Shown: positions 18,798 to 29,619 of the stretch, in pieces
Position numbering within the stretch: the stretch's first letter is position 1
How the letters are laid out: each line of letters begins with the position of its first letter
Assembly: GCF_000429485.1 (NCBI RefSeq)
Contig: NZ_AUBY01000030.1
Span: forward strand, 1 to 42,676
Direction: 5' to 3'
Length of the DNA stretch: 42,676 nucleotides
DNA from: Aliagarivorans marinus DSM 23064
Lineage (GTDB): Bacteria > Pseudomonadota > Gammaproteobacteria > Enterobacterales > Celerinatantimonadaceae
The notes under the pieces: generated by a model
Database searches by the model: none
Told to the model about the DNA's origin: nothing
Seen by the model: the letters and a program-made list of their open reading frames with translations, nothing else
Translations under genes and position numbers: made by a program

Positions 18798-19943
18798 CTA
18801 CAGTAGCTCGGCAACCGCTGCGGCGGCGCGCTCATCGGCGTCGCGGCGGATGGTTTGGTGCAGCTCCTCAAAGCGGGCCAGCAGTGCGTTGTTGTCCTGC
18901 TTAAACAGGCGCAGCAACTCGGCTGAGAGATTCTCCGGTGTGCAATCATCTTGGATAAACTCCTGCACCAACATGTCATCGGCCAGCAGGTTGGGCAGCG
19001 CAGCATACTTGGTTTTGACCAAGCGCTTGCCTATCTCGTAGGTCAGGCGGTTAAAGCGATAGCCTACCACCATTGGCCGCTTCACCAGCATCGCCTCCAA
19101 GGTGGCAGTGCCCGATGCCAGCAGTACCACATCGCTGGCAGCCATGGCATCGCGCGCCTGGCCATCGACCAAGGTCAGCGGCAAGCCCTTACCAAACTCT
19201 TCAACCAAGGCCTCGAACTGCTCGCGGCGGCGGGCATTCACCAAGGGCACCACAATCTGCAAGTTCGGGATCTCGGCATGCAAACGCTTGGCAGCTTGCA
19301 GGTAAACCGGACTGAGTAGCCCAACTTCGGCATTGCGACTGCCCGGCAGCAAAGCTAGGGTTGGTGCGTCGCTGCTAAGCCCGAGTTTGTCGCGTGCTGG
19401 TAGCTTGTCGCTCTGCAGTGGGATCTGATCGGCCAAGGTGTGGCCAACAAACTCACAAGGCACATCGAAGCGATCATAGAAGGCTTTCTCAAAGGGCAAG
19501 AACACCAGCACCTTGTTGCAACCCGCCTTGATCTTAAACACCCGTTTTTGCTTCCAGGCCCACACTGAAGGGCTAACATAGTGGACGGTTTTAATGCCCG
19601 CAGCATGGAGCTTGGCTTCAACTCCAAGGTTAAAATCCGGTGCGTCGATACCGACAAACACGTCGGGTGGATTGCCCAGATAGTGCTGAATCGTGTTTCT
19701 GCGCACCTTGAGAATCCGTGGCAAGCGCCCCAATACCTCAACCAGCCCCATCACCGACAACTCTTCCATATCGAACAGCGCTTCACAGCCTTCAGCCTTC
19801 ATCAGCGGCCCAGCAATACCGCTGAAGCGGGCATTTGGGTAGCGCTTTTTGAGTGCCTTAATCAGACCTGCGCCAAGAATATCGCCAGAGACTTCTCCGG
19901 CAACCAGCGCAATATGGGGGCGATGTGACGATGAATGGCTCAA
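18798..19943 (-). CDS. lpxB: Lipid-A-disaccharide synthase
   Basis: LpxB joins UDP-2,3-diacylglucosamine and lipid X to form the tetra-acylated lipid A disaccharide at the inner face of the inner membrane. The product has the conserved start ([22 protein letters not shown]), the VSPSVWAWK segment and [10 protein letters not shown]. The TTG at 19943 is chosen as start because GGAG ends six bases before it, giving 381 residues (E. coli 382); another in-frame TTG at 19955 is possible, and no ATG is available before the conserved region. Unlike E. coli, where lpxA and lpxB adjoin, a terminator and over 130 bases separate them, so it probably has its own promoter. Confidence 0.93.
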   Translation of the reverse strand: MSHSSSHRPHIALVAGEVSGDILGAGLIKALKKRYPNARFSGIAGPLMKAEGCEALFDMEELSVMGLVEVLGRLPRILKVRRNTIQHYLGNPPDVFVGIDAPDFNLGVEAKLHAAGIKTVHYVSPSVWAWKQKRVFKIKAGCNKVLVFLPFEKAFYDRFDVPCEFVGHTLADQIPLQSDKLPARDKLGLSSDAPTLALLPGSRNAEVGLLSPVYLQAAKRLHAEIPNLQIVVPLVNARRREQFEALVEEFGKGLPLTLVDGQARDAMAASDVVLLASGTATLEAMLVKRPMVVGYRFNRLTYEIGKRLVKTKYAALPNLLADDMLVQEFIQDDCTPENLSAELLRLFKQDNNALLARFEELHQTIRRDADERAAAAVAELL

Positions 19944-20043
19944 GTTACGCTCCAAAGATGATTCAACAAATGGGCTAGCTCGCCCCGAGGTTAGATGCGG
20001 AATACTAACATAGCCATCTGACCGGTAAGAGAAAATCAGGGAT

Positions 20044-20066
20044 AAAAAAACCGGGCTAAAGCCCGG
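20044..20066 (-). terminator. Intrinsic terminator between lpxA and lpxB
   Basis: On the minus strand CCGGGCT, a TT loop and AGCCCGG are followed by seven U residues. The hairpin begins 22 bases after the lpxA stop. It is a strong consensus terminator and would end the bamA-lpxA transcript before lpxB. Confidence 0.88.
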
Positions 20067-20088
20067 CTCTTTATCGGAAAAAGACCCG

Positions 20089-20877
20089 CTAGCGAACGAT
20101 GCCGCGGCCGTTTTCCTTCAGGAAGTCTACAAACAGTTGAACTTCGCTGTGGGTCTTGGCCAGCACTTCGATCTCTTCAATGGCCTGCTCCAAGGTATTA
20201 CCGCTGCGGTACAGCACTTTGTAGGCATTGCGCACTGCGCGAACCACATCTTTCGAGAAGCCTCGACGCAGCAAGCCTTCGGTATTAACCGCCACCGGGC
20301 GGGCATAGTTGCCCACGGCCATCACGTAAGGAGGCACGTCTTTGTTTACCGCAGCGCAGCCACCGACAAAGGCGTATGAGCCCACTTTACCAAACTGGTG
20401 GATAGCAGCCTGGCCACCGAAGATTACTGCATCGCCAATCTTCACATGACCCGCCAAGGTGGCGTTGTTAGCAAAGATACAGCCATCGCCAATCACACAA
20501 TCGTGGGCGACGTGGGCGTTAATCATAAACAGGTTGTTGCTGCCGATCTTGGTCAGGCTCTTATCCTGAACCGTACCGCGGTGAATCGTCACGCTCTCAC
20601 GGATGGTGTTGTTATCACCAATCTCGAGGAAGGTTTCTTCACCGGCGTATTTAAGATCCTGACAATCTTCGCCCACCGACGCGAACTGGAAGATCCGGTT
20701 ATTCTTGCCGATGGTGGTGTTGCCTTTAATGACAACATGAGAGGCAATCTGGGTGCCCTCTCCAATCTTTACCTTACCGCGAATGATAGAGAAAGCGCCG
20801 ACGCTCACATTCGCGCCAAACTCAACCTCACCTTCGATGATCGCGGTAGGGTGGATAGTCACAGTGTTATCTGTCAT
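20089..20877 (-). CDS. lpxA: UDP-N-acetylglucosamine O-acyltransferase
   Basis: LpxA transfers a hydroxyacyl chain from acyl-ACP to UDP-GlcNAc, the first step of lipid A synthesis in the cytoplasm. The protein has 262 residues, the same as E. coli LpxA. It has left-handed beta-helix hexapeptide repeats over about residues 1-190, His122 and the catalytic His125 in [13 protein letters not shown], and a C-terminal helical domain. It starts with ATG 12 bases after fabZ and is the last gene of the cluster before a strong terminator. Confidence 0.97.
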   Translation of the reverse strand: MTDNTVTIHPTAIIEGEVEFGANVSVGAFSIIRGKVKIGEGTQIASHVVIKGNTTIGKNNRIFQFASVGEDCQDLKYAGEETFLEIGDNNTIRESVTIHRGTVQDKSLTKIGSNNLFMINAHVAHDCVIGDGCIFANNATLAGHVKIGDAVIFGGQAAIHQFGKVGSYAFVGGCAAVNKDVPPYVMAVGNYARPVAVNTEGLLRRGFSKDVVRAVRNAYKVLYRSGNTLEQAIEEIEVLAKTHSEVQLFVDFLKENGRGIVR

Positions 20878-20889
20878 TCAGTGTTCCAA

Positions 20890-21345
20890 TTACTTATAGG
20901 CGCGGCGGGCACACATAATTTCCGCCTCGCAGACGATCTCATCCTCGACCTTTGCAACACAGGCGAATTTGCCGATGCCACGGCGGTCGCGAAGTAAGGT
21001 CACCTCCATGTGCATTACATCGCCAGGTCCCACTGGCTTTTTGAAGCGCGCGTTATCAACGGCGGCAAAATAGTACAACTCGTTGTCGGCTGGTTTGCTG
21101 GTCGATTTAAACGCCAACAAGCCAGTACATTGCGCCATCGCTTCTAAGATTAGCACGCCGGGAAACACCGGTTGCTGCGGGAAGTGCCCGGTGAAGAACG
21201 GCTCGTTGAAGGTCACGTTCTTCACACCAAGCAGGCGTTTGCCCGCTTCGAAATCAAGTACCCGATCGACTAGCAGAAACGGATAGCGATGGGGCAGAAG
21301 TTCAAGAATGTCCTGAATTTCTAAGCGATTTAATTCGTTACTCAA
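20890..21345 (-). CDS. fabZ: 3-hydroxyacyl-ACP dehydratase FabZ
   Basis: FabZ dehydrates 3-hydroxyacyl-ACP in fatty-acid elongation and competes with LpxA/LpxD for hydroxyacyl-ACP, which explains its place between their genes. The 151-residue hot-dog-fold protein has the catalytic His54 ([10 protein letters not shown]) and Glu68 (LEAMAQ). The start must be the TTG at 21345, preceded by AGGA, because the first methionine codon lies inside the catalytic core. It lies 14 bases after lpxD and 12 before lpxA in an apparent operon. Confidence 0.96.
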   Translation of the reverse strand: MSNELNRLEIQDILELLPHRYPFLLVDRVLDFEAGKRLLGVKNVTFNEPFFTGHFPQQPVFPGVLILEAMAQCTGLLAFKSTSKPADNELYYFAAVDNARFKKPVGPGDVMHMEVTLLRDRRGIGKFACVAKVEDEIVCEAEIMCARRAYK

Positions 21346-21359
21346 GGTGTTGTCCTAAC

Positions 21360-22388
21360 TTAAGAATCCTGATCTCCGACCTGCTTTTTCTCAAGCGTGG
21401 TCAAACGCTTGTGCATGTCGTCCAATTTACCCAGTCGTGCGGTCAAGCGGCGCCACTCACGGTTACCCATAGCAGGCATACCGGATGAGTAGGTACCCGG
21501 CTCGGTGATCGACTTAACCACCATGGTATAGCCGGTGATAGTCACCTGATCGCAAATACTGATGTGGCCATTAATTCCCACATTGCCGCCAAGGATGCAA
21601 TAGCGACCGATAGTGGTTGAACCAGCCATCTGCACGCCACCGGCGATGGCTGTGCCCTCACCTATCTGGCAGTTATGGGCCATATGCACTTGGTTATCGA
21701 TAATCACATTGCTGGCGATGGTGGTGTCATCGAGGGCGCCACGGTCGATAGTGGTTGATGCACCAATCTCGACGCTATCGCCGATAATCACCGATCCCAG
21801 TTGTGGGATCTTCACCCAGCGTCCGCGGTCGTTGGCGTAGCCAAAGCCGTCTGAGCCGATCTCGGTGTTGCTTTGTACCAAGCAGTTCGCGCCCAGTTCA
21901 ACGCCATGGTAAATGGTGACATTGGCCCAAAGTTTGGTGCCATTGCCGAGCTTGGCACCTTGGCCAACCACACTACCGGCGCCGACTTGCACGCCATCGC
22001 CAAGTACCGCATTGGCCTCAATCACTGCGTTAGCAGCGACACTGACGCCTTCGCCAAGCTGAGCGCTAGGGTGGATCACCGCCGACTCGGCAATGCCTTC
22101 AGCGCAAGTGGGTGTGGTGTCCATCAGCTGGGCAAGCTTGGCATACGCAAGATACGGGTCGTCAGCCAACAATACGTTGCCAGCAAACTCGCCGGCTACC
22201 GCAGGGGCGAGGATCAGCGCAGAAGCCTGACACTGACTTAATTGGTCACGATATTTTGCACTGGTCATAAAACTAATATCGCCCTCACCAGACTTATCCA
22301 GCGGGGCGATACGGGAGATTAGCACGCTGCCATCTCCCCGAAGTTCTAAGCCCAGCTGCTTGGCGATATCAGCTAAGCTAATTTGCAT
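21360..22388 (-). CDS. lpxD: UDP-3-O-acylglucosamine N-acyltransferase
   Basis: LpxD adds the second hydroxyacyl chain to UDP-3-O-acyl-glucosamine in lipid A synthesis. The 342-residue protein (E. coli 341) has an N-terminal uridine-binding domain (about 1-100), a hexapeptide beta-helix (about 100-300) with the catalytic histidine near residue 240 in VHMAHNCQIG, and a C-terminal helix rich in lysine and arginine. Its ATG lies one base after the skp stop codon, indicating coupled translation. Confidence 0.96.
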   Translation of the reverse strand: MQISLADIAKQLGLELRGDGSVLISRIAPLDKSGEGDISFMTSAKYRDQLSQCQASALILAPAVAGEFAGNVLLADDPYLAYAKLAQLMDTTPTCAEGIAESAVIHPSAQLGEGVSVAANAVIEANAVLGDGVQVGAGSVVGQGAKLGNGTKLWANVTIYHGVELGANCLVQSNTEIGSDGFGYANDRGRWVKIPQLGSVIIGDSVEIGASTTIDRGALDDTTIASNVIIDNQVHMAHNCQIGEGTAIAGGVQMAGSTTIGRYCILGGNVGINGHISICDQVTITGYTMVVKSITEPGTYSSGMPAMGNREWRRLTARLGKLDDMHKRLTTLEKKQVGDQDS

Positions 22389-22389
22389 G

Positions 22390-22899
22390 TTACTTGGCCT
22401 TGGTCGCTTCTTGAATCACTTGCTCAGTCACGTCCAGTTTGTTGCTGAAGTAAGCAGTTGCATCTAAAGGTAGCACCAAATCGTAGCCGCCACTCTCTGC
22501 AACAGTAATAACGGCTGCTTCGATGATGGCCATCAACTTACCTTGCTCCTGTACGCTACGTTTGCGGCGGTCTTCTTCGAAGTAACCACGTGCTTGCTTG
22601 TACTGGTTGTCCAGAGATTGCAGCTTGCGGTTCATCTGGATCATATCCGCTTCGCTCATCAGCGCTGCATCACGCTCGCGCTTCTCTAGCAGGGCCTGTA
22701 GCTCGTCTTCCAGCTTGCGGATCTCTTGAGCACGCGGCTCGAACTCATCACGAATGCGCTTGTCGCTCTCTTGGGCTTGTGGCATTTCCTGGAAAATTCT
22801 CTGAACATCAATCACAGCGACTTTGGTTTCAGCCTGTACGGCCAGGCTAGGGAAAACCAACGATGCGCCTAGCACCAGAGTAGAAATTAGTTTTTTCAA
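22390..22899 (-). CDS. skp: Periplasmic chaperone Skp (OmpH)
   Basis: Skp is a trimeric periplasmic chaperone that holds unfolded outer-membrane proteins for the BAM complex. The protein begins with a signal peptide (MKKLISTLVLGASLVFPSLA, cleavage after VQA) followed by the OmpH domain: a small beta region (KVAVIDVQRIFQ) and long coiled-coil arms rich in Glu, Arg and Gln. The TTG at 22899 is chosen because AGGAG lies just upstream and it gives a normal signal peptide and a 169-residue product. An upstream in-frame TTG at 22920 has no comparable site. It follows bamA closely, as in most gammaproteobacteria. Confidence 0.92.
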   Translation of the reverse strand: MKKLISTLVLGASLVFPSLAVQAETKVAVIDVQRIFQEMPQAQESDKRIRDEFEPRAQEIRKLEDELQALLEKRERDAALMSEADMIQMNRKLQSLDNQYKQARGYFEEDRRKRSVQEQGKLMAIIEAAVITVAESGGYDLVLPLDATAYFSNKLDVTEQVIQEATKAK

Positions 22900-22920
22900 G
22901 AGATAGCTCCTAAATTCCAA

Positions 22921-25356
22921 TTAGAATGTTTGTCCAATATTGAACGAGAATGTTTCTTTGCGGTCACCCGCGTAATCTTTGATTGGCCAAGCCAGTGAGA
23001 ACACCAATGGTCCCATCGGTGACAGCCACTGCAACGACACACCCGCCGAAGCACGAATTCGATCTGGAGAAGAATAGTCGCCGATTCGATCACAGTTGCG
23101 CAAGCAGTTCATGTTCTTATAGCGATCGTAATCAAACTCGGTATCCCACACGGTACCAAAGTCCATAAAGGCCGTGGTACGTACCTGACGAATATAGGCT
23201 TCATCCAGGAATGGGGTAGGCAGAATCAGCTCCACCGAGCCCATGGCAATGGCGTTACCGCCCACCGAGTTCTCTGAACCGATAATGGTATCTTGACCTT
23301 GGCCGCCATCAACATAGATACCTTTCGGCCCCACTGTGTTAGAGCGGAAGCCACGCAGGGTGGAGTAACCACCGCCGTAGAAGTTTTCGAAGAACGGCAG
23401 GATGTGGTCGCTGCCATCAATCTTGCCATAGCCGTTACCGTAGCCCACCCGGCCTTTCAGCATGATCACGTAGTCATGATTGCGGGTGATCGGGAAGAAG
23501 TGGCGACTCTCGAAGTTCGACTTGTAGTACTGAACGTCGGAGCCCGGTACCGTAATCTTGGTCGAGAAGCTCTGCGATGAACCCGACGATGGGAACATCG
23601 AACGGTTCAATGCGTTACGGTTCCAGCCAATGGTCACATCCAGGGATTCAAAGGTACGCGAGTTATCATCGCTACCGTTACTGGCATGTAGCTCCCAGAA
23701 ATCTTGGATCTGCTCGTAGGCTTCCAGCTGAGAGATCTTGTTCTGCTCAACACCCAAGCTAAAGCTCAGGCGGTTGTTTTCGTTAACCGGGAAACCCAAA
23801 GTGCCACGTAGGCCGATGGTTTTGTTGTTGTAGTCCACCAGATCCGCGTTAGATGCTTCGAAGTCGGTGTAGTACAAACGACCACCGAAGCTCACCCCAT
23901 CTTTGGTGAAGTAAGGGTCGGTGTAGTTGATATCAAAGTTTTTCGAGTACTTGTTCGTACTTACGTTGATACCGGCGCGGTTACCAGACCCCAAGAAGTT
24001 ATCTTGCTGGACACCGGCTGACAGGCTCAAGCCCGATTCAGTACCGTAGCCCACACCGGCGTTAAACGAGCCAGAAGGCTGCTCTTTCACGCTGAAGTTA
24101 ACATCCACCTCGTCGTCAGTGCCCGGCAAACGTACGGTTTCCACATCAACGGTTTCAAAGAAGCCTAGACGGTTCAGACGGGTACGACTCTGCTCCAGCA
24201 AACGACTGGAAAGCCACGTGCCTTCCATCTGGCGCATCTCTCGGCGCAGTACTTCGTCTTTGGTAATCACGTTACCGCTGAAGTTGATTCGACGAACATA
24301 CACACGAGCACCCGGCTCGATATTGATGTTCATCTTCACGGTGCGGTCTTCATCGTTAATCTCAGGGAAGACCTGAACTTGTGGGTAGGCATAGCCGTAG
24401 CGGCCCAAGAATTGCGCAAGCAGATCTTCGGTTTCGGTTACCTTCTGGCCGCTGTAGGTCTCACCCGGGATCAGGGTGACCAGCGCTTCCATCTCTTCGG
24501 CTTTATCCAGCAAGTTGCCGCTTAGCTCCACCTCACTGATGCTGTAAACCTCGCCTTCGTTGAGGTTTAGCGTGATGTAGATGCCCTTGCGGTCAGGGGT
24601 AAGTGAGACTTGAGTGGACTCCACCTGGAAGCGCACATAGCCGCGGTCGAAGTAGAAACTGTTGATGGTCTCGATATCAGCAGCCAGCTTTTGCTTCTGG
24701 TACTTCTTATCGCCCAGTACGTTCCACCAGGCTACGCTGTCGGTCAGGCTCATGCGCTTGATGAGCTCACCGGCTGAGAAGTCTTGGTTACCGATGATGT
24801 TGATCTGCTCAATCTCGGCAGAGATACCTTCTTGGAAGTTAAAGCGCAGATCCACCCGGTTACGCGGCAGCGGGGTGACGATTGCTTTTACCCGGGCGCT
24901 GTATTTACCGACGCTGTAGTAGAAATCTTCCAGGCTCTTTTCAATGTTCTGGATGTTGGTTTTATCCAGCGGCTCACCGATGCGGATACCCGAGGCGGTC
25001 AGCGACTCTTCCAGTTGCTCAGACTTGATGTCTTTGTTGCCCGAGAAGCTGATGTTACTGATGGTGGGTCGCTCCACAACGCGGAATACCACCGCATCGC
25101 CATCGCGAAATACCTGTACATCTTCATAGTTACCGCTGGCATAAAGCTGTTTGATGCTGTCGATAATATCCTTGCTATCCACATCATCGCCAACCCGTAG
25201 TGGGATCTGCAACAGCGCGGCACCGAGAGATACCCGCTGCAAGCCTTCAACACGAATGTCTGCTACTTCAAACTCCGCAAGGCTGGCATCGTTCGCAACC
25301 GCCGTACCGGTCATGCATGCCAGAATAACCCCGGCAAGAACCTGCTTTTTAAACAT
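22921..25356 (-). CDS. bamA: Outer membrane protein assembly factor BamA
   Basis: BamA is the essential core of the BAM machine that folds beta-barrel proteins into the outer membrane. The 811-residue protein (E. coli 810) has a signal peptide ending near TAVA, five POTRA domains (about 24-425) and a 16-strand barrel (about 425-811) with the conserved VRGF-like [14 protein letters not shown] loop. It ends in phenylalanine (NIGQTF), as outer-membrane barrels do. It lies between rseP and skp. Its lipoprotein partner BamC is encoded about 15 kb away in this window. Confidence 0.97.
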   Translation of the reverse strand: MFKKQVLAGVILACMTGTAVANDASLAEFEVADIRVEGLQRVSLGAALLQIPLRVGDDVDSKDIIDSIKQLYASGNYEDVQVFRDGDAVVFRVVERPTISNISFSGNKDIKSEQLEESLTASGIRIGEPLDKTNIQNIEKSLEDFYYSVGKYSARVKAIVTPLPRNRVDLRFNFQEGISAEIEQINIIGNQDFSAGELIKRMSLTDSVAWWNVLGDKKYQKQKLAADIETINSFYFDRGYVRFQVESTQVSLTPDRKGIYITLNLNEGEVYSISEVELSGNLLDKAEEMEALVTLIPGETYSGQKVTETEDLLAQFLGRYGYAYPQVQVFPEINDEDRTVKMNINIEPGARVYVRRINFSGNVITKDEVLRREMRQMEGTWLSSRLLEQSRTRLNRLGFFETVDVETVRLPGTDDEVDVNFSVKEQPSGSFNAGVGYGTESGLSLSAGVQQDNFLGSGNRAGINVSTNKYSKNFDINYTDPYFTKDGVSFGGRLYYTDFEASNADLVDYNNKTIGLRGTLGFPVNENNRLSFSLGVEQNKISQLEAYEQIQDFWELHASNGSDDNSRTFESLDVTIGWNRNALNRSMFPSSGSSQSFSTKITVPGSDVQYYKSNFESRHFFPITRNHDYVIMLKGRVGYGNGYGKIDGSDHILPFFENFYGGGYSTLRGFRSNTVGPKGIYVDGGQGQDTIIGSENSVGGNAIAMGSVELILPTPFLDEAYIRQVRTTAFMDFGTVWDTEFDYDRYKNMNCLRNCDRIGDYSSPDRIRASAGVSLQWLSPMGPLVFSLAWPIKDYAGDRKETFSFNIGQTF

Positions 25357-25384
25357 AAAAAACGAAATATTCCTAATTATATTG

Positions 25385-26731
25385 TTATAAGCGCATTACG
25401 TCGTTGACCACGGCAAGCACCATTAGGCCCATTACCAGTGCGGCTCCCAGCCGATACGCAAAATCCTGAACTCGTTCCGAAACCGGCTTACCGGTCGCTG
25501 CTTCAACAGCGAAAAACAGCAAGTGCCCACCATCGAGCACAGGTAGAGGAAACAAGTTAATAATCCCTAAATTAACACTTACTAAAGCAACAAATCCGAG
25601 GAAATACACCAGCCCATAATCAGCGGTGGCGCCAGCCCCTTTGGCGATGGAGATAGGCCCGCTAAGATTATCCAAAGACACCACGCCTGTCACCAACTTG
25701 CCAATCATCGAAACGGTCAGCGTGGTCAGCTGCCAAGTTCGCTCGACGGCTTTGCCGAAGCTATCAAACAGTCCGTACTGAATGTTGAGTTTGTACTCTT
25801 CCGGGTAACTTCCAGCGGTAGGCGCAATACCCACGTAACCTTGTAGCTCACCGTCAACCTCACGGGCACCCGGCCGTACGCTGATGTTAAGCAGCTGCGC
25901 ACCTCGTTTGACTGTGAAATCAAGCGTTTGTTCTGGGCTGGCTTGAATAATTTCGACAAACTGTGGCCAACTGGCCAATTGTTCACCGTTAATGCTCAGC
26001 AATTCATCACCGACTTGAATACCGGCCTGCTCAGCCGCGCCACCTTTGACCACTTGGGCGGTGGTAAGCTCCACCTCTGGGCGAAACGGTAACAGGCCCA
26101 AGGCCTGCAAGGGGCTTTGCTGATCATTGAGCTCCCAGGTTTGGCTATCCAAGGTCACTTGCTTAAGGCGCTGATTGCTGTCGCGTACCTCAAGGCGGAT
26201 CTCTGACTGGCCTACTGACTCAACCAGCGCCAAGTTAACCGCTTCCCAATCGATGGTCTCTTGACCGTCGACGGTGATGATTTGATCGCCCACTTGCAAG
26301 CTCGAGCGCGCAGCAATCGACTCAGCCGCCACCTCACCAATCACCGGTTTGACGCTGGGCACGCCAATCATAAAGGTCAGCCAGAACGCAAAGATAGCCA
26401 GCAGGAAGTTGGCGATAGGGCCGGCTGCGACGATGGCACTGCGCTTGCCAACGCTTTTTGAGGTGAAGGCTTGCTGCTTAAGCTCGGCCGGGACTTCTTC
26501 AACCCGCTCATCGAGCATCTTAACGTAGCCACCGAGGGGGATCATTGCGACCACATATTCAGTGCCGTCTTTGCCCATCCGACGCCATAGCGCCTTACCG
26601 AATCCAATGGAGAAGCGTTCAACCTTCACTCCACAGCGGCGGGCAACCCAAAAGTGACCGAACTCATGAACGGTAACCAAAATTCCCAGGGTTATGACGA
26701 AAAACATCGCGTTCCATAACGCTTCAGCCAT
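25385..26731 (-). CDS. rseP: Site-2 zinc metalloprotease RseP
   Basis: RseP makes the intramembrane cut of the anti-sigma factor RseA and so releases sigma-E during envelope stress; it also clears leftover signal peptides. The 448-residue protein (E. coli 450) has the zinc-binding HEFGH (22-26) in the first membrane segment, two tandem PDZ domains (about 120-310), and the third zinc ligand region LDGGH near residue 400. Its ATG overlaps the dxr stop codon by one base (TAATG), showing translational coupling. Confidence 0.96.
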   Translation of the reverse strand: MAEALWNAMFFVITLGILVTVHEFGHFWVARRCGVKVERFSIGFGKALWRRMGKDGTEYVVAMIPLGGYVKMLDERVEEVPAELKQQAFTSKSVGKRSAIVAAGPIANFLLAIFAFWLTFMIGVPSVKPVIGEVAAESIAARSSLQVGDQIITVDGQETIDWEAVNLALVESVGQSEIRLEVRDSNQRLKQVTLDSQTWELNDQQSPLQALGLLPFRPEVELTTAQVVKGGAAEQAGIQVGDELLSINGEQLASWPQFVEIIQASPEQTLDFTVKRGAQLLNISVRPGAREVDGELQGYVGIAPTAGSYPEEYKLNIQYGLFDSFGKAVERTWQLTTLTVSMIGKLVTGVVSLDNLSGPISIAKGAGATADYGLVYFLGFVALVSVNLGIINLFPLPVLDGGHLLFFAVEAATGKPVSERVQDFAYRLGAALVMGLMVLAVVNDVMRL

Positions 26732-27927
26732 TACACTCTTCCTACTAACTGAGCAGCCGTTGCCCGAACCTGTTGGTCTAGCTCCAACAGCGCTTCAATC
26801 GAATCTTGTTGAACACCGCTTGGAATGCGCTCCAAACACTGCTCTACGATCTGCGATATCTGTAAATATTCCAGCTGCCCCGACAAAAATGCCGCCACAG
26901 CGATCTCATTGGCCGCATTCAAGGTCGTGGTCGCGGCTTGGCTATGGTAACAGGCGTCGATGGCAAGCTTCAAACAAGGATAACGAGAGAAGTCCGGCGC
27001 TAAGAAACTCAGCTCTCCCAACTTCACAAAATCCAGCGGTTCCACCGAAGTCGGCACCCGTTCAGGATAAGCCATGGCATAGGCGATAGGTGTTGCCATG
27101 TCCGGCTGGCCAAGCTGAGCCAGCACTGAGCCATCGCAGTATTGCACCATCGAGTGGATGATCGATTGGGGATGCACCACCACTTCAATCTGCCCACGCT
27201 GGGTATTAAATAAGTGCTTGGCCTCGATGTACTCGAGGCCTTTGTTCATCATGGTGGCCGAGTCCACCGAGATCTTCTGCCCCATCGACCAGTTTGGGTG
27301 GGCACAAGCTTGAGCCGGGGTCACCGCACTGAGCTGCTCAACCGGGGTGTAGCGAAACGGTCCGCCAGAACCGGTTAACAGTACCTTGCTGACACCGTTT
27401 GCAGCCAAATCGCAATAGCCAAGTTGGGTTTGGATAGCTTCCGGCATGCATTGGTAGATGGCGTTGTGCTCACTATCCACCGGCATAATCGTCGCACCAC
27501 TGCGTCGCGCCTGCTCCATCAACAGGCAGCCACTCATCACTAAAGACTCTTTGTTGGCCAGCAACACAGTTTTACCGGATTTGACTGCCGCCATGGTGGA
27601 GTGCAGTCCCGCCGCGCCGACGATCGCCGCCATCACCAGGTCGACCTCGGCCGCTTGCGCAAGCTGATTGATCTCGGCCTGCCCTCGAACCAACTCACAG
27701 CTAAGGCCATTGGCTGACAATGCACCCGCCAGCTGCTCACTGGCATCGGCATCAGCCATCGCCACAAAGCGCGGGCTAAACTCACGACACAGCTCAAGCA
27801 TGGCCTGATGGTTGCGGCCACCAACCAGCCCAAAGACAGAAAAGTTGTCAGGGTTATCCCTGACAACTTTTAGGGTACTGGTACCAATGGAGCCGGTGGC
27901 GCCGAGGATTAACAGCTGCTTGGCCAT
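26731..27927 (-). CDS. dxr: 1-deoxy-D-xylulose-5-phosphate reductoisomerase
   Basis: Dxr (IspC) makes 2-C-methyl-D-erythritol 4-phosphate with NADPH, the committed step of the non-mevalonate isoprenoid pathway. The 398-residue protein is the same length as in E. coli. It shows the NADPH-binding [10 protein letters not shown] near the N-terminus, the metal-binding [10 protein letters not shown] segment and the flexible active-site loop region [23 protein letters not shown]. It starts one base after the cdsA stop codon. Its product feeds the UppS step encoded two genes upstream. Confidence 0.97.
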   Translation of the reverse strand: MAKQLLILGATGSIGTSTLKVVRDNPDNFSVFGLVGGRNHQAMLELCREFSPRFVAMADADASEQLAGALSANGLSCELVRGQAEINQLAQAAEVDLVMAAIVGAAGLHSTMAAVKSGKTVLLANKESLVMSGCLLMEQARRSGATIMPVDSEHNAIYQCMPEAIQTQLGYCDLAANGVSKVLLTGSGGPFRYTPVEQLSAVTPAQACAHPNWSMGQKISVDSATMMNKGLEYIEAKHLFNTQRGQIEVVVHPQSIIHSMVQYCDGSVLAQLGQPDMATPIAYAMAYPERVPTSVEPLDFVKLGELSFLAPDFSRYPCLKLAIDACYHSQAATTTLNAANEIAVAAFLSGQLEYLQISQIVEQCLERIPSGVQQDSIEALLELDQQVRATAAQLVGRV

Positions 27928-27928
27928 A

Positions 27929-28771
27929 CTACATCCACATCACATAGCAAAAGGCGAATACCGGCATGGCTGCGGTCAAGCTATCGATGCGATCAAGCAG
28001 ACCACCATGACCGGGTAGCAAGCTACCGCTGTCTTTAATGCCCGCTTGACGCTTAAACATGCTCTCAACCAGATCGCCAATCACCGAGGCGATCACCGTT
28101 AGTGCGCTGGCCAGTGAGAACAAGGCCACTTTGTCGCCCGCTAGATCAAGGTATAACAAGGCAACCACGTTCACTAAACCGGCAACCAGCAAGCCCCCCA
28201 GCAAGCCCTCAATGGTTTTCTTGGGGCTAACGTTCGGCGCCAGCTTGTGCTTACCAAAGCGTTTGCCGGCAAAGTAGGCGCCGCTATCGGCGGCCCATAC
28301 CAAGGCCAACACATAGCACACCCAGATACCGCCATTGATGTGGTTATCAGGGTCGAGGTCTCGCAGATAGAGCATCGACCAGTAGAAAGGCAACAACACC
28401 AACAGGCCTGCCACCAACTTAAACCAACGCATATCCTTCCAGCGCTTAGCGCTATCGGGGTAGCCACGCATCAGCAGCACACTACCGAGCCACCACAGCA
28501 GACCGGCGCTTAATATTGCCACAAACCAAGGATTGGCGGCGAAGCCGCTTAAGGGGATGAGCCACACACTGGCGCTGAGAACAAGGGTAAAGCTGGCGAA
28601 GCTTAGTACGCGACTGCCGTTGTCAGGAGCCACAATACGCGCCCACTCGCGGGCTGCCAGTAACACCACGCCGCCTAGGGCTAGAGCAAAGCTAAAGGTC
28701 GGAAGCAAAAAAATCGCCGCCAGGGCGATGGGGGCCAAAATCAGGGCGGTGGCGATGCGTTGTTTAAGCAA
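27929..28771 (-). CDS. cdsA: Phosphatidate cytidylyltransferase
   Basis: CdsA makes CDP-diacylglycerol from phosphatidic acid and CTP for phospholipid synthesis in the inner membrane. The 280-residue polytopic protein (E. coli 285) carries the C-terminal family signature around [29 protein letters not shown] and [13 protein letters not shown]. The start is a TTG at 28771 lying inside the uppS 3' end (8-base overlap), five bases after GAGGAA; no ATG precedes the first membrane segment. Coupled expression with uppS is likely. Confidence 0.95.
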   Translation of the reverse strand: MLKQRIATALILAPIALAAIFLLPTFSFALALGGVVLLAAREWARIVAPDNGSRVLSFASFTLVLSASVWLIPLSGFAANPWFVAILSAGLLWWLGSVLLMRGYPDSAKRWKDMRWFKLVAGLLVLLPFYWSMLYLRDLDPDNHINGGIWVCYVLALVWAADSGAYFAGKRFGKHKLAPNVSPKKTIEGLLGGLLVAGLVNVVALLYLDLAGDKVALFSLASALTVIASVIGDLVESMFKRQAGIKDSGSLLPGHGGLLDRIDSLTAAMPVFAFCYVMWM

Positions 28772-29555
28772 AATTTTCCTCGTTCATACTATTACTCATA
28801 AGCAGCTTGCGTACTTGCTCCCCTGTACAGCCAAAGCGGCGTTCTCGCTGCACGTAGCACGCCAGTGCGGCAGCGAATGCTTGCTCGTCAAAATCAGGCC
28901 AAAGGACGTCACTGAAGAATAGTTCTGCGTAAGCCATCTGCCACAGCAAGAAGTTACTAATGCGCTTCTCTCCGCCGGTGCGGATCAGCAGATCGATATC
29001 AGCAACCGACTCAGCGGCAATCTGTTGATTCAGGGCTTGCTCGTTGATATCGCTGGCTTGTAGCGTTCCTTCGGCAACTTGTTGTGCCAGCTGTTGCGCG
29101 GCTTGGGCAATGTCCCAACGGCCGCCATAGTTGGCAGCAATATTTAGGATCAGGCCGTCGTTGTTGGCAGTCATCTGTTCTGCTGCCTGAATGCGCTGAC
29201 GTAGCTTATCACTAAAGCGCGAGGTGTCACCGACTATCCGCAGGCGGACATTGTTGTTTTTCAGCTTTTTGACTTCCCGCTGCAAAACACTCAGGAAAAG
29301 GTTCATTAAACTTGACACCTCCTCCTCCGGGCGGCGCCAGTTTTCACTGCTGAATGCAAACAAGGTTAGGCTCTTGAGCTCAAGTTGCGTCGCTAAACTC
29401 ACGACCTTACGTACTGCTTTCACCCCTGCCTGGTGACCCAAAACTCGCAACTTACCACGCTGCTGAGCCCAGCGACCGTTGCCGTCCATAATGATGGCGA
29501 CATGCTGTGGAAGAGCATCTTTTACTGCTTTTATCTGCTCCAGACTCGAACTCAT
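28764..29555 (-). CDS. uppS: Isoprenyl transferase (undecaprenyl diphosphate synthase)
   Basis: UppS (IspU) extends farnesyl diphosphate with isopentenyl units to the C55 carrier used for peptidoglycan and O-antigen. The cis-prenyltransferase motifs are clear: [13 protein letters not shown] (catalytic Asp), [24 protein letters not shown] and [23 protein letters not shown]. Three in-frame ATGs (29570, 29564, 29555) are possible. The last is preferred because GGGA precedes it and the first lies two bases past the frr terminator U-run with no ribosome-binding site. The product is 263 residues from 29555 or 268 from 29570. It overlaps cdsA by eight bases. Confidence 0.93.
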   Translation of the reverse strand: MSSSLEQIKAVKDALPQHVAIIMDGNGRWAQQRGKLRVLGHQAGVKAVRKVVSLATQLELKSLTLFAFSSENWRRPEEEVSSLMNLFLSVLQREVKKLKNNNVRLRIVGDTSRFSDKLRQRIQAAEQMTANNDGLILNIAANYGGRWDIAQAAQQLAQQVAEGTLQASDINEQALNQQIAAESVADIDLLIRTGGEKRISNFLLWQMAYAELFFSDVLWPDFDEQAFAAALACYVQRERRFGCTGEQVRKLLMSNSMNEENFA

Positions 29556-29572
29556 ATTTCCCATGTCCATAT

Positions 29573-29599
29573 AAAAAAGCCGTGTAAAGCTACACGGCT
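29573..29599 (-). terminator. Terminator after frr
   Basis: On the minus strand AGCCGTGTA, loop GCTT and TACACGGCT are followed by a run of six U residues. It begins 21 bases after the frr stop codon and ends two bases before the first possible uppS ATG, so it divides the translation-factor block from the lipid and envelope block. Confidence 0.88.
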
Positions 29600-29619
29600 A
29601 GATAACATCTATGCGTTGC

